Shown one piece after another: positions 1 through 12,164 of a DNA stretch of 64,000 nucleotides. The notes under the pieces are model-generated. The model was not told where the DNA came from, ran no database searches, and worked only from the letters and a program-made list of their open reading frames with translations. This stretch comes from Larix kaempferi (lineage: Eukaryota; Streptophyta; Pinopsida; Pinales; Pinaceae). The DNA lies in the NCBI GenBank assembly GCA_027924585.1, contig BSBM01002113.1, positions 248,001-312,000 of the forward strand, in the 5' to 3' direction. Numbering within the stretch: position 1 is the stretch's first letter; each line of letters starts with the position of its first letter. Made by a program: the position numbers and the translations under genes.

Positions 1-2800
1 TGATATAAAGGCATCGAAATAAACCTTTCTAAATTACTGAAGAATTATTTGGAATTTTAGGATTTCTGAGCCATTCAGATAACATAGTTGATTTTATATA
101 TTTTCCTTTAAGATCTTGATACCAGAGGGTATTACCAAATAATCCTCGCCAAGGATTTTGCACTGAGAGCTTCATTGAACCAGAATATTTGTTTCAACCC
201 CCAACCACCCTTTTTTGGGGGAGAGCAAGATTATGCCAAGCAGATAGATTGAATCTGGACACATTGTAGTTCCCGACCCATATGAAATGGAACAACATTT
301 TCCTCATTACCTCCAGAATAGATTTCAGAACCATAGCTAAAGAATTCCAATAAACCGGTATGCCTTGTAAAATTGAATTTGCTAACACTAATCTTCCTCC
401 CAAAGACAAATATTTGAAAGACCAATTGTTAATCCTTTTCTCAACCCTTTTAACCAACCAATTCTAGTCAACCTTCTTATGACCATTTGGATTTAAGAAA
501 AACCCATATATTTCAATCCTCCGTCGAGTTTGACCATCTGATATGGAAGAATAGAGTAAACTTGCTCACATAACTATTGTTCATTTGCATGATCAATACA
601 ATTATATAGAAAAATGGACTTTTGGGCACTCATCGCCATTCCAAAAGCATTGTAGAAGATTTTGTTTAAAACCAAATACTATCTCCATTCTTGTGCAGAA
701 CCCCTACCAAATAAAATTACATCATCCACGAACAATAAGTGGGAAATATGTATCATATAAGTCACTCTAATGCCTTGGATATTGCCTTCCTTTTTTGTTG
801 AATGAATCAACATGCTGAGACCTTCAATCACCAATATGAACATGAGAGGAGCCAAGGGACAACCTTGTCGAAGTCCCCTAAAACCATTGAAGTTGAAGTA
901 GGTTGACCATTGACAAGAATAGCATAATTAGCACTAGTGATGCAAGCCATGACCCAATCTATAATCTCAAGGGGAATCCCAACTTGCAGCAGGATCAACC
1001 ATAGAAAATACCAATCCACTCTGTCATAAGCTTTTATTAAATCCATTTCTAGTATAAAGCTTGTATTTTTTTATTTAGTGTTGTGCAAGCATTCTTGAGC
1101 TACCCTGATTGCATCCAAGATTTTCATGTTAGATAAAAATGTGAGTTGTTCCTGGGATAACATCTTCTCCAATTGAGGTTTAAGCCTATTTGATATAACT
1201 TTAACAATCGGTTTGTAAGCCAAATTATATAAGGAGATCGGTTGGAAGTCATTGAAGGAAGAAGACTTATCTTTCTTTGGAATTAAGGCAATATAAGTAG
1301 TGTTCAAGCTCTCAGGAATACTACCAGTCCTTCTAGATTCCTCAACCATCTCTACAAGGTCTCCACCCATCAACTCGAAGAAATGAAGGAAAAATTCAGT
1401 TGACGAACCATCAGGGCCCGGGCTCTTGTCCCTAGCAAATTGGGTAAGAACATGTTTTACTTCCTTAAGAGTTACATGCATGCCAATAAAAGATGCATCC
1501 TCGTTACTAAACATTCTTGGAAAGAGATTTATCACGTCAAGTTGACTAGAAATATTTAGGGATTTATCTTGAGAATAAATCTCCTTGAAGAATAAAACTG
1601 CACCATTTTGAAGAGTAGCTTGATCAGACATTATATTTCCCCTTTGACATTCAAGATCCCATATGGAGTTTACAATCCTTCACTGATTTGCAAAATTTTG
1701 AAAAAAAATCGTATTTTTATTGCCACTTGATATCCACATAGTGCGACTCTTAAGTTGTCGTGTCTCCTCTTCATGTGAAAGAATTTTCTGCCTTGTAGCC
1801 TGCAAATCAGAAATTATGTTTTTTCTATCAAGAAAAAAAAGACCATCATCAACAGCCTCATATAAGCTAGTCAACTCATATTCAATCTTAAGAAGATATG
1901 CTTCATTTGTCTCATTTTTCACCTTTTCCCATTCCAAAACATCGAATTTTAATTTTTCAATTTATATAGTAAATCCCGTGTTGGGGAAGAAAAAACTTTC
2001 TTGGAATACTTCTTCCAATTTTCAGAAATCATGTCACATAAATATTTCTCCTGAAGCCAAGTATGGTTGAATTTAAAAGGGTACTGCAACCCTTTTTTCT
2101 TAGTATCCAATTGTAATATCACAAGTTTGTGATCGGATACACCAAAATATAAGTCCAAGATCTATACCTAAAAATGTCTTTACAAAGGCTCTCAAACATA
2201 AGAAAATGATCCAATCTTTTATCCGAACCACCACTGCCAACCTGACCATTGAACCAAGTGGGGACGATGACACTCGGAGTAATATCAATGAGCTTTGCAT
2301 CTTCAAATATCTTCCTAAAATAGTTGGCTAGAGGATCCAGAATACAACCAGAACCCCAGACTTCATTAGGAGAAAGAGTCATATTCAGGTCACCTACAAG
2401 TATAAGGTTTGGATCATTTAAAATACTAGACTATAATACTTTATCCAAAAACCGTTCCCTTCGATTATAGGGCCCATAGACATCGAGGATTTTCATAGTT
2501 CTATTTAGCCCCAAAAACCTACCTTCTGATAAAATACTAGCAAAAGTATTATAAGGCATAAAATGTGCTCTCAAAGGATTCCAAGCAACCAGTAGACCTC
2601 CAGACAAGTCATCTGCATCTAGTCCGCAAACATTCCAAGAAGGGAAAAGTTTAAGAAAGATCTTACAGGCCAGAGCACTAGAGATCATTGTTTCTTGTAG
2701 CATAATTACATCAGGCCTAACACTGCTTATTATCTTTTTAAAAACAGTTTTTTTTGGGTGAACTGCTAAAACCCCTAATATTAAAAGTCAAAATTATCAT
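1..2800 (-). pseudogene. LINE ORF2: AP endonuclease and reverse transcriptase, broken
   Basis: ORF2 would nick target DNA and copy the LINE RNA onto the nick. The start is the ATG at 2800-2798, which opens with the endonuclease motif FNIRG. The catalytic QET motif follows near 2700 and the SDKRLDHF motif of the endonuclease C-terminus near 2210. The RT palm begins about 1450 (SPGPDGSSTEFF, then ALIPKKD and FQPISL), continues with DLIKAYDRVDW near 1040, and has the catalytic box FVDD at 732-721. This is FVDD where plant L1 usually has FADD. The post-RT region (NNWSFKYLSLGGRLVL) is at 457-194. The frame changes several times and stops are frequent, so no complete protein is possible. Family assignment to L1 is firm; subfamily is not determined. 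Confidence 0.88.
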
Positions 2801-4614
2801 TGGGGAACCTCTAACAGGGGCAAGTTCACTCTAAGGGCCCCAAAGTAAGTATCTACAGAAGAGGTAGAAGAAATAGATTTACCAATAGGAGTGATGTAAG
2901 ATAATTTAGGATTTATAAATTTTTCAGAAGAGGAATTAGGCTGACAATCCTTTTTCCCTTTTTTCTTCCTAATCATGACATTCTGAGACCTTATGGATGA
3001 AATAGGAAGAAATGAAGCATCGACAGGTTTTCCATAATAGATAGGGATAGTTTATTTAAAAGCCAGATCTTCAATTAACATATAAGATCGATCCTTTTTT
3101 GAGCTCTCCTTTGTTATGGATTTGGTTAAAAGTGTAAAGGGTGAAGACTCATTCAAAACTTTTTGAAAACCATTTATGTTTCCAGGGCTTTTAGAAAAGG
3201 AATCTATTAATTGCAAATTATTATCCTCAGAAACCCCAGGGCTAGACTCATTTGGAATATGGTTGATTATAGCTCCATAAATACAACCCTTGAAACTCGA
3301 AACCCCAATATCATCACAATTTTGTCCCTCCAGAGCTAAAGCAAGCGGACTCTATGCAGGGGAACCCTCAAAGCAAATAGAGGAAGGAACAACATTTGTA
3401 GCATTTCCTTTAATGGTTGATAAAAGAACATTCTCCAATTCAGAATGAGACACAAACTTAACAATAATTGAAAGGGATTCTCGAAAGTTACCAAGAGATG
3501 CTAAGGTCGAGCTTCTGTCCAGAGGTATGTCTTGATGGAAGCGGTTTTAAGAGTTTTTGGAGTCGCCCATTATGGAAGACGAGTCAGGATTTTCCTCGGG
3601 GTTGTTACCGAGCCCCAAACAACGATCTCTCGAATGCCCCACTTTATGACATGAGAAGAAACGAAAAGCAACCTTCCAATAATCGAATCTCTATGTGAAA
3701 GAGCCTTCATTCCATACAACCTCTATCTCAGTAGGCAGACCTTACTTCGTATCCATTTCAACAAGCACCCTTGGCAGATGTCTGTCAAATGTTAATAAAG
3801 TTGACTCCTCAACCAATATAAACCTACCTATGGAATTTGCGACTGTCATAAAACTGCCAAAAGACCAACATTGAAGAGGGAACCCAGGGAGCAATACTCA
3901 TAAATGCCTTTTCTTAACCTTTTCCTTCTAGGGACTAAACCCCACATGCCAACGATGAAAAACCAGAGAACCTTCGTCGATGACCTAGAAGCGTGCGGCT
4001 ATAATCTGAAGATGTTCCTCCGTTAGGAAATGAAAACTAAACCAACCATTTACCATAACATTCACCCTATGAGTATAGTTGATTAAGGGTTTCCAATAGT
4101 TTTCCATCCATTGAACAATTTCTGGCGTAGACATTCCTATATATTCAAATCGTCCCAACAAGGTGCGTTTTGAAATCCCTAACACCACCTCGAATGTAAC
4201 ATCCTTGCCTAGGGTACACAAGGATTTACCCTGCTTCACCTTCTCTTGTTTGATCTTTCTTCTTCTCCTAGCCGCAAAACCAGACCGTAATCCCTGAATG
4301 CTTTCTTTACCCTGTTCGGACAACAGCTCACGAGTATTTCCACTGAACATTTTCAATTGAAAGGGAGAAGAATCACCAGGAAGCATATGTGTAGGTTCAA
4401 CAAGTAAAACCCCACCTTCAACCTCCGTCGTAGGGTTTCTAATCTCGACAAATTCCACCAACGCTTTAGGGTTAGTCCAAAAAGGACTAGTGTTGATATT
4501 GGAGCAAAATCCTTTTTGAACTTCTGAAGTATATCCGGCAGAGTTTTCAGGAAATAGATCTTTATCAAAAACATTTTTGGCACTTGGAGTTGCAAATTCC
4601 AAGTTTGATGACAT
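2797..4614 (-). pseudogene. LINE ORF1: gag-like RNA-binding protein, broken
   Basis: Likely nucleic-acid-binding partner of ORF2 in the LINE ribonucleoprotein. The first 209 codons from ATG 4614 are open and include a segment like the DUF4283 domain of plant L1 ORF1 proteins (VMVNGWFSFHF near 4050). A stop follows at 3984-3982, but the same frame continues with HRWHVGFSP. A zinc knuckle lies at 3660-3619 (spacing CX2CX4HX4C) in which the first Cys is Phe, so three ligands remain. The C-terminal tail has the basic stretch RKKKGKK near 2960 and ends at TGA 2799-2797. That stop overlaps the ORF2 start as ATGA. Confidence 0.78.
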
Positions 4615-5059
4615 GTCCGAAAAACGACAATATTACACAACCATAAGAAATTTGGAAAGGAAAACTGAGTAAGTAGGGAAGAATGGTTGAAACCCTAGCA
4701 AAAGCAAGAAAAATACTACAGTAAGAACAAAAAATATTCCCACTTTTTTCTCTTGGTTGGTACTAGATCGACCAAGAAGATCGCGAGACTCCAAGTTACT
4801 ACATAAATTCTCCTTACCCTAACCAAGATTCACCAAAATTCCACCACAAACACACATCACCAGATCCAAACCCCATTTGGAGGTTTCTATATTTAAATTA
4901 ATAATAATAATCTAATTTTAAAAGCATAGCAAAACATCAAATTGGTATATAAAATTCTTTTTGTTTATGAGATAAAGAATTTTCAAAGATGAAGATTTGA
5001 TTATATATCTATCTTACTACTTATTTATTAAAATATAGATATTTTATTTTTTATGAGCA
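4615..5059. other. LINE 5' leader followed by AT-rich spacer
   Basis: 4615-4890 is the presumed 5' untranslated region of the L1-type LINE, with some C-rich patches. 4890-5059 is AT-rich and carries no coding trace. The boundary between LINE and host DNA is not marked by a target duplication that I can see. Confidence 0.5.
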
Positions 5060-5995
5060 AAAGTTATAAAGGAAATATATATATTTTTGATGATGATGAT
5101 AGTTATTAACATCCATTGAGACCAAGTTTGGTCTATCGGACCTTTAAAAGTAAAGAAGTCACTTGGTTTTCTTTAGAATTTTATTTCTATGCCTAAAAAC
5201 ATTTAAGAGAAGCATTCCTAAATCACCATAGTTATGATGAGTAAAAGGTTAGGAAGGTCAGTATTGTGGAAAATGTTTTTAAATTGTGCTCTAATGTTGG
5301 TTTATGCAGGGCATTCTACGAGAAAATGGTTTTCGTCTTCAACCCTCTTTGTATCACAAAGATAACAAATTATGTCATCCCATGACGTTTTGGGAATTGT
5401 CTAGCGCTTTATTTCACTACGAAGCTCATGAGAGTTTGTTCTTATTTTAGTAATGTTGATTTTCTTCTTTATGCTAGTAAAAACATAAAAATACTTTTGA
5501 TCTTCTAGATTAGGGTTGATCAACTCCTTATAATATCTTAATTTTCTCTTATCATTTAACTATTTATCACACCATGTCTTTTTCTTAAATTAGATGTAAT
5601 AATATCTTTAATATTATCAATATTATGCAAAGTTGCATATTTCTCGACTCTCAAAAGGTTGAACCAAGACTTGGCATCTTTATGCCAACCTTGCTTCAGT
5701 TGCAAGTGGTTTTGACTAGAGTATGAAGCAATCTTGGGAAGCCTCTTGTTTCCCATATTGTTTATCTTGTTCTAGTACATTAGGTACCTAGTCATAGCCA
5801 TACTCTCAATCGGGGAGAGACTCACTTCTATAAGGAGGATAGTATAGGGTGTATTGCCTTTAATTTTGAGATGATATGTCATAAAAAGGTTTTGGATTTC
5901 TCTATCCTTCTCCAAGATTCTTTAGATATGATGCAACCCCAAACTACACAACCATATAAGATAATAGGAGTGATGAGTATCAAAGGGGAGTTTCG
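5060..5995 (-). mobile_element. 3' fragment of YVDD-type LINE (family also at 17850 and 27430)
   Basis: The minus strand encodes the post-RT end of a non-LTR retrotransposon. Readable pieces include YGCVVWGC, SKESWRRIEK, GWHKDAKSWFNLL, TLHNIDNIKDII, NPNLEDQK and TSIKKKI, then a Cys/His-rich end (CYLCD, RVEDE). The same sequence of motifs, in the same order, occurs on the plus strand at 27960-28640, so both are copies of one family. The copy is full of stops. It ends in AT-rich DNA near 5060 and abuts an LTR at about 6000. Because the family RT has YVDD, it is distinct from the L1 copy at 1-4890. I cannot name its clade. Confidence 0.75.
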
Positions 5996-6024
5996 TCCTA
6001 TCCCAAATCCATAGGTTTGCGGAT

Positions 6025-6366
6025 TGTTGTAATCTTAGGGATTACATGAGGTTACCAGTAGTACAACATACACAAATATATATCAAATACCAGAATACAC
6101 ATACATAAAGAGAGTAAGAAAGAGAGAAAGTAATGCAGGTAGGGGTAACAAGTATCTTTATCATAACATCATACCATACTTGTACAAAAAGGGAAGACAT
6201 CATCTCCTAGGTCACTAGATTATTATATAGATCATAAAGTTAGTTGTACAATTGTAATGTATTAACCATCTATTTGGTCGACTTAACCGACCCGACTAAA
6301 CTAGGCCGACTAGTCTCTAGTCGGTCGGGAGGACATAGTCAGTTGGCCAACTAGGCTCCTCCAACA
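6025..6366 (-). repeat. 3' LTR of the decayed Tat-like element
   Basis: Read on the minus strand it starts TGTTGGAG and ends TTACAACA, giving a short TGTTG/CAACA inverted end. It is preceded on that strand by a polypurine tract (6384-6367, GGGGTGGCGAAGA). A perfect 8 bp stem with 3 nt loop (CCGACTAG-TCT-CTAGTCGG) lies at 6306-6324. The end at 6025 is chosen from the inverted terminal match and is less certain than the end at 6366. Confidence 0.65.
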
Positions 6367-6384
6367 TCTTCGCCACCCCAAAAC
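6367..6384 (-). other. Polypurine tract
   Basis: On the minus strand a G/A-rich run (GGGGTGGCGAAGA) directly precedes the LTR start at 6366. This is where plus-strand DNA synthesis of an LTR element begins. Confidence 0.6.
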
Positions 6385-6989
6385 ATTTCTTCGTCCTGAA
6401 GAGAACAGTGAGATGTAAAATTTTATACAAATTTGACAAAATTACAAAAATAAGAAAAATATTCAAGGCTGTTGAGAGCTAAATGCTTCACCAGGCGGAG
6501 TGAAATCAACACATGCTTCAAAAATGTCTAGAATGGAGAGGGCGAGGCGATATTGAAAATCATCCCGGTTGGATAAGATAGTCCTGATGTTTGTAGCCAG
6601 ACTAGTGAGTTCTATTAGGTGTATAAATTTTACTTACACGGGTTGATCTACTATGTTCTGCACGTTTGGGCCAAAGTTGCACGTATGGATTTCTATCATT
6701 CTCATCAATTTATAGATGTGATTAGTTAGTCGAACAACTTCTCTTTGTGATCCCTTCGCTTCATGTAACCATTGGTACTCTTTTGTCCTTGATTGGTCAT
6801 GTCATTGCTGCTCCATGCTAAGTTTGTTGTCAAAAGTTTGCATTGTGACTAGGTCAGTTGATTGCTTATGGTTATAAAGCTCTAATAGCATACCCTGCAT
6901 ATTCTGAATTTCAACACAATTTTTTCCATAATGTGAGTACCGGTTATTGAGAAAAATTATGGCCCTGGTTTCCTATGCTTCATATTCTT

Positions 6990-9752
6990 TCAATTTTTTA
7001 TCACATTCTTCAAATGATATGAACTGGTCGTCAATGAGTAGACATGTTTCATCGTGTTGTTTTTGGGTGAGCTATTCTTGGAATTCTTCATAATTATTAA
7101 GGACAACTTCAACTTTTTGCAATTTAACAATTGTCTTCTATGGTTGAGGCTCTGGTAATGACCCAATAATTTGTTTTTCCTTTGATGAACATATTTCCTA
7201 GACATTTTCATGTTCCTCCTTCAATGTTTTAAGTCTTTTGGAATCTTCTGACCATCTTTTGGTGTGCTCTTTAGTAGCCACTTTGATGAAGTAGTCAAGT
7301 TCTTGTTCTAATGCTTTAGAGGGTATAAAGACGAATTTATCTATTGTTGATCATACTACTGGTTGTACTATCAAAGTAATATGATTGTCACTTTTGGTCT
7401 TATTATTTTTATTTTTCTTTCACGACTTATTTTGACTTTTGCTAGAGGTCGTGGTCATCTGCGATGTAGTTACGGTCAATGAGGGTAGAGTTGATATAGG
7501 TGGGGTTGAAGTGGTTGTAGTCGAAGGTGGTAAGGTCAACGGAGGTGAGGTCAAATGAGGTAGGGTCGACGAAGGTAGGTTTGACAGAGGTGGAGTCGAA
7601 GCTGGTAATGTCGAAGTCGACGAGATTGTTGGAGAAGTTGTGATAATAGTCGAGTATGTTGCGGTCAAGAGGAGTATCAACACAGTAAGTGAAGTTGCAT
7701 CAGGTGGGGGAAATGACATAGATACTCTTAGGGAAGTAGTCTGTGGTTCAGATGGTTAAATGGTGGCTTCAGGCTGAGTCACTTGGACTGTCGTTGGTGT
7801 GGTGATTAGATTGGTGGTGACTGTTTCATCTGTAGTATGAGTTACTGCCAAGGTTGTTTGGGGAAATTGAGGGTTTTATGAAAGGATTGAGTAAAGGAAG
7901 TAGTTGTTTCTTTTAAGGTTTTGGGATGGTAGGTCTAGGTGTTGATATATTGGCTAACTGGTTAAGGGATGTTGCAGAAAGCTTGGATAAGTGTGGTATG
8001 TATTGTGAAAAAGTAACAAGGAATTTATTGAACTCAAGAGTCAATGTGAAGGGGTAAGAATTTGTTCCAGATACATTTTCTTGGTCATCTTGAAGTCGGG
8101 TTGGGGATGGTGGCGGAGATTTTCCCGACAGATTGACCAGATCTCCTGCATGTGTAGTTTGAGTTATCTTAAATTTCTTTTGTGGTGACAATAGCATTAC
8201 AATGGAATTATTTGACATGGTTGGCTGCAATGGTCGCTTATGCTCATAGTATTTCTAGATTTGAAGCTCTATGGTCACTTTGTTCTCTGTGGCCTCTATG
8301 ATAATATGCTTGGATTGCTCCCTTAACTCTTCCATATCATGTTCTATTGTATCCAATATTAGATGTTTTATTTTCTTTGAGTTTTGCTTGGTAGCCTTTT
8401 CTTTGAGATTGAGTTGAAAGATAAGTATTTGTTCAGTGACTTGGTCAAATTTTTCCTTTATTCAAGGATCATCAAAGTTGGGCTTGACTTTGTCTTTAAT
8501 GAGTGGTTCTTCTTCATCGTCCTTGGTCGTCTCTCTCGAGGGTTCACCGACTAGTTCTTTGCTTTGACTAGCGGAGGGTACAATTGCCAATGGATTTTTT
8601 GGCTCGTAATATTGGACAAATGTGGTGATGTACAGTGTTGTTTCCCTTTGGTATTCTAGTTCCCCATTCATAAGTAGCTCACTGATATCCCAATATCGAG
8701 TTCTGTCTATGGTTGGTATAGGTATCTCGGTATTTGTTTATCTGGACAAATCAGTTGATAGTTCGGGGATGGGATAATAGTCGAGCTCCTGTGCGACTCC
8801 CGTTTCACCCTACATGTACCATACCTTTGAATGGTCAAGGCCAACTTCAGTATGTGCTATATGGGGTAGAGTGTAATAAATGTGCTTGGGTACTCTCCAA
8901 TGGTCACCCTTACTTTTTACTACCTGGAACCAATTTTCCAAGTAGCTCTTTGCTTTTGTTGCATTATAGGATGGTCCCTTTCCTGCAAAAGATTTGGAAA
9001 TATTTCATCAACAATAGATGTGTGTTGGTGAAATTTGTCTCACCGACTGGGGAACCTGATTGCTTGTGTAGACTCTTGGCAGTTTTCACAGTTGGTCTTA
9101 ACAAGTTGTGCTAAATGGTTGACCTAATTGAATATTTTTGGGTCACAAGCAATCCTTTTTACTACCTCTAACGTGTCGAGCCTCAAATATGATGGCTGAC
9201 CTGAATTTGTTAGACATAGTGAGAATATGACCACAATCCATATGACTAAATCATATTGGAATTTGTTGATAATGAGTCCCTTTGAGTTTTTACCTGTTGG
9301 GGACCTTATGAATTCTTTAATGAGTGGTAGTGGTTTGGTCATAATTGGTACCAACGGTCCTTTGCTTGATAAGCCAAGAATATGAGCAGTGAGTGAATCT
9401 ATGATCGAAATGGGCTCGTTGATCTAGATTTTCCCGTCATGGTATCGATTGACAATGAATTATGCAATGATGTCTTACAAGTTTCCCAAGGGGGAAATCA
9501 TAGGTGCATTTAGGTACCCATGAATCCTCACGACATCAAGCTTGTTGGCATCTTCTGAACATTGGTTGTCCCTAATACCCCATGCCTCCATTTTGTGTAT
9601 TGTTTTTCCTAATTTCGCTCTTCCGTTTTTGCTTTCCTTATTATGTGTATTTTAGATTCCAAGTGGGTCATGACAACTTCTTCTAGCTATATCCTAGCTT
9701 TCTCTTCCGCAACTTTGCTTCTTGCTACTGTGGTGGATTTATTTGGTGCCAT
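6990..9752 (-). pseudogene. Sense accessory ORF between integrase and 3' LTR, unrecognised
   Basis: A long degraded coding region in the same direction as gag-pol, lying after integrase. It probably begins at ATG 9752 (MAPNKSTTVARSK, then KVAEEKARI, a basic and charged start). After a frame change it continues MEAWGIRDN at 9591, then a more conserved-looking core at 9354-9124 (FIRSPTGKNS, FQYDLVIWIVVIF, SGQPSYLRLDT). The downstream part is low complexity, rich in Ser, Thr and Pro (7719-7420). It has no RT, protease or integrase motif, and I do not recognise its function. Extra ORFs at this place are known from Tat-lineage elements. The central block lacking low complexity suggests a once-selected protein. 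Confidence 0.55.
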
Positions 9753-10879
9753 GCATGGTTCTACGGTCAACATGTCTAAGAGGAAGTTTGTGATTTTAGG
9801 AATCAATTGTGCTCGTTCTAATTATGTACAGAAAGTAATCTAAGAATCTTCAAGTTTTGACGATTTTATAGGCATGGTATTCAACGGGATTTTAATGCAA
9901 GTAGGTGACAAGATGAAACGTGAAAATTGCAGAGGACCGCTCATTTGCACACTTGGTGTAGCTTTCGAAGGAATTTTTGTTCATGCACCAGTCGTTATGC
10001 TTGATGATTGATGCTCCCGTCGGTGATCTTTCCGGTCTCTAGGTCCATGCTTTTGTTTGTCTTTAATCAATCATCTGGGAGATATTGTTAAAGTTACAAC
10101 ATCATCAGTCATTCTCCAGGTCAATCTTGTGTGTCAAGATTGATCCTCGTGTGTCAAGGTAGTGCCTTATAAGAGTTTGAGTTGGACTCATAAAACTTGG
10201 AGAAGAATCTTGAGTTGGACTTAAGAATGGTTAAGCTTCATGTGTTGAGGTAAGTGATTTGTATGTCAAAGTGATTATGTTGTACAATCTTTCTAGTCAA
10301 TGCTAAGGTTTTATGTGTCAAGACAGATCCTCATGTGAAGTGATGCTTTGCATGTCAAAGCATGTATGGTGTGTGATGTACTACTAACCATGGTTGAGCT
10401 ATTAAGTCTCCTCTAGAGATTAGCCACCTCTAGAGTGAATTACTTTAGCATATAACCACTTGGAAAGATAGTAGGACAATATGATCACATCATTGGGAAA
10501 ATATCCTTACTATATTTGATATTATAATTAATCTCACACATGTGGACCATGTAGATAAGACAAGAGATAAATATAAGATGTGATAAGATATAAGAGAATT
10601 CGAATTGGATATGAAATAATTAATCAAGAGAGAATTCAAATTGTTAAAATTCAGTGAAGACTTCAGTAAATGAAAGGAGAACTCAAGTTTATCACTACAA
10701 TGATGTTAACAAGAAAGAATCAGTTAAGAGAGTTAACTAAGTGATCACAAAGAAGATATAGTTAACTAAGTGTTAGTGCATGATGAGACTTATGTTAAAC
10801 TAAAAGACGACACTTATGTTAAACTAAAAGATCACAGATTAATTTATTTTTCCTAATTGTATGTAAACCCAGGGACACA
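9753..10879. other. Spacer between integrase and accessory ORF, possible insertion
   Basis: No coding trace. 10087-10850 has a different texture from its surroundings, with recurring words such as GTGTCAAG, GATCCTC and TTGAGTTGGACT. A 24 bp unit is tandemly doubled near 10788-10833 (ACTTATGTTAAACTAAAAGA). This may be a decayed LTR or other insertion, but no target duplication was found. Confidence 0.4.
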
Positions 10880-12160
10880 ATGTTCGACTAGTGGTGATAC
10901 GACCACTAATTGATGACGTGCCTCGTTTATGGTTGATACAATTTCAATTGAGCTTTGTTCAGGACTTTCACGAAATCGACCTTGAAGTGTTTTTAATCTA
11001 ATTGATCCAATGTAGTTGATTTCTTAGACGATGTACAACCCTAAACAGGAAATTTCGAGCTTTTTAGGTTTGCCTTTTATTCTGTTGTTATATAAAAGTA
11101 CCAAGTCTTTGACTGATATATCTTTCTTTCTGATGTTCCCGTCATGCCATTTTTTTTTGTTGCTTTTGGACCTCTTGATGATGGATGGCAAGCATTGTTT
11201 GTTCTTCCAATTTTTGTAGTTTGAACATTGTGTCCTGTGTAGCTTCTACAATACCTAAATGTAGGACTTGGGCGATAGCTGGAGATTGTTGCTTGAAGTG
11301 TAGGGGAATGACTGCTTCTTGTCCATATACTAATTTAAATGGTGTCCAACCCGTCGATAGTTTGTATGTTGTCTGGTATGCCCATAGTATTGCTGATATT
11401 TTATCATCCCAGCCATCCTTGTTGATATTGTAGATTTTCATAAGACCTTTAGTTAGTGTTTTATTAAATGAATGAACCGCGACATTTGACTGTGGGTGAT
11501 ATGCTAAACTTTTATGATGATCAATCATAAATTCATTAAGGAGAACATCTATAGTTTTGTTAATAAAGTGAGTTCCCCTGTCACTGATTAATATAAGTGG
11601 GCATCCAAATCTTGTGATGATGTTTTCATAGATGAACTTAGTTGCGACTTCACTAGTGCAAGCTTCGACTGGTTCTACTTCTTCCCATTTAGTAACATGC
11701 TTGACTGCGGTACTAATATATCTTCCACATGTCTGACGGCTAGGGTTCGGAAGAGGTCTGACAAAGTTGATTTCTCGTATTTCAAATGTAAGATTGGGAT
11801 TGATAGATATAACAGGAATTCCATGTCATCAAAGTGGTTGTCCCATGCGTTGACATTTATCACATTTACTAATATATGCTTTGCAGTCTTTATTTAATGA
11901 AGGCCACCATAGTCCAGGTTGTATAATTTTTCTGGCTGTCGCGTCAGTCTAAAAATGTCCACATGTTAGCCCAGAATGACCTTATTCAATAATAGTTTTC
12001 TCATTCATGGTTAAGCGTATACCAACATAGTATGTCGTCGGGACCTAGTTTATACAGATATCCATTCATTAATGTATAAGGAACTACTTTCATTGGTAGG
12101 ATTTTCTTCTTATTCTCTGAGGTCCCTGCTGGTGCTTGTCTTTCTTGTAATAATTATGCG
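10880..12160 (-). pseudogene. Ty3 integrase, broken
   Basis: Integrase would insert the element DNA. The recognisable core on the minus strand includes FIYENIITRFGCPL-like and ISDRGTHFINKT-like stretches near 11640-11550 (in broken frames). The open stretch 11528-11142 follows: DHHKSLAYHPQSN, SFNKTLTKGLMKIYN, WDDKISAILWAYQTTYK and PFKLVYGQEAVIP. The ISDRG motif supplies the second catalytic Asp; the usual Glu lies in the position read as AVHSFNK, where family members normally have Glu, so the third acid seems lost. A C-terminal region (DLVLLYNNR, then GSIRLKTL) runs to about 10880. No chromodomain is seen, which fits Tat/Athila rather than chromovirus. Confidence 0.82.
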
Positions 12161-12164
12161 ATTA

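Larger units (their letters stand above)
1..4890 (-). mobile_element. L1-type LINE (non-LTR retrotransposon), 3' end cut by window edge
   Basis: A minus-strand non-LTR retrotransposon with ORF1 (gag-like) at 4614-2797 and ORF2 (endonuclease plus reverse transcriptase) from 2800 to the window start. No LTRs flank it. The order ORF1-EN-RT and the zinc knuckle in ORF1 are those of plant L1 elements. The 5' untranslated part is about 4615-4890; beyond it the sequence turns AT-rich. The poly(A) end and the C-terminal part of ORF2 lie outside the window. Both ORFs contain stops and frame shifts, so this copy is dead. Confidence 0.9.
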
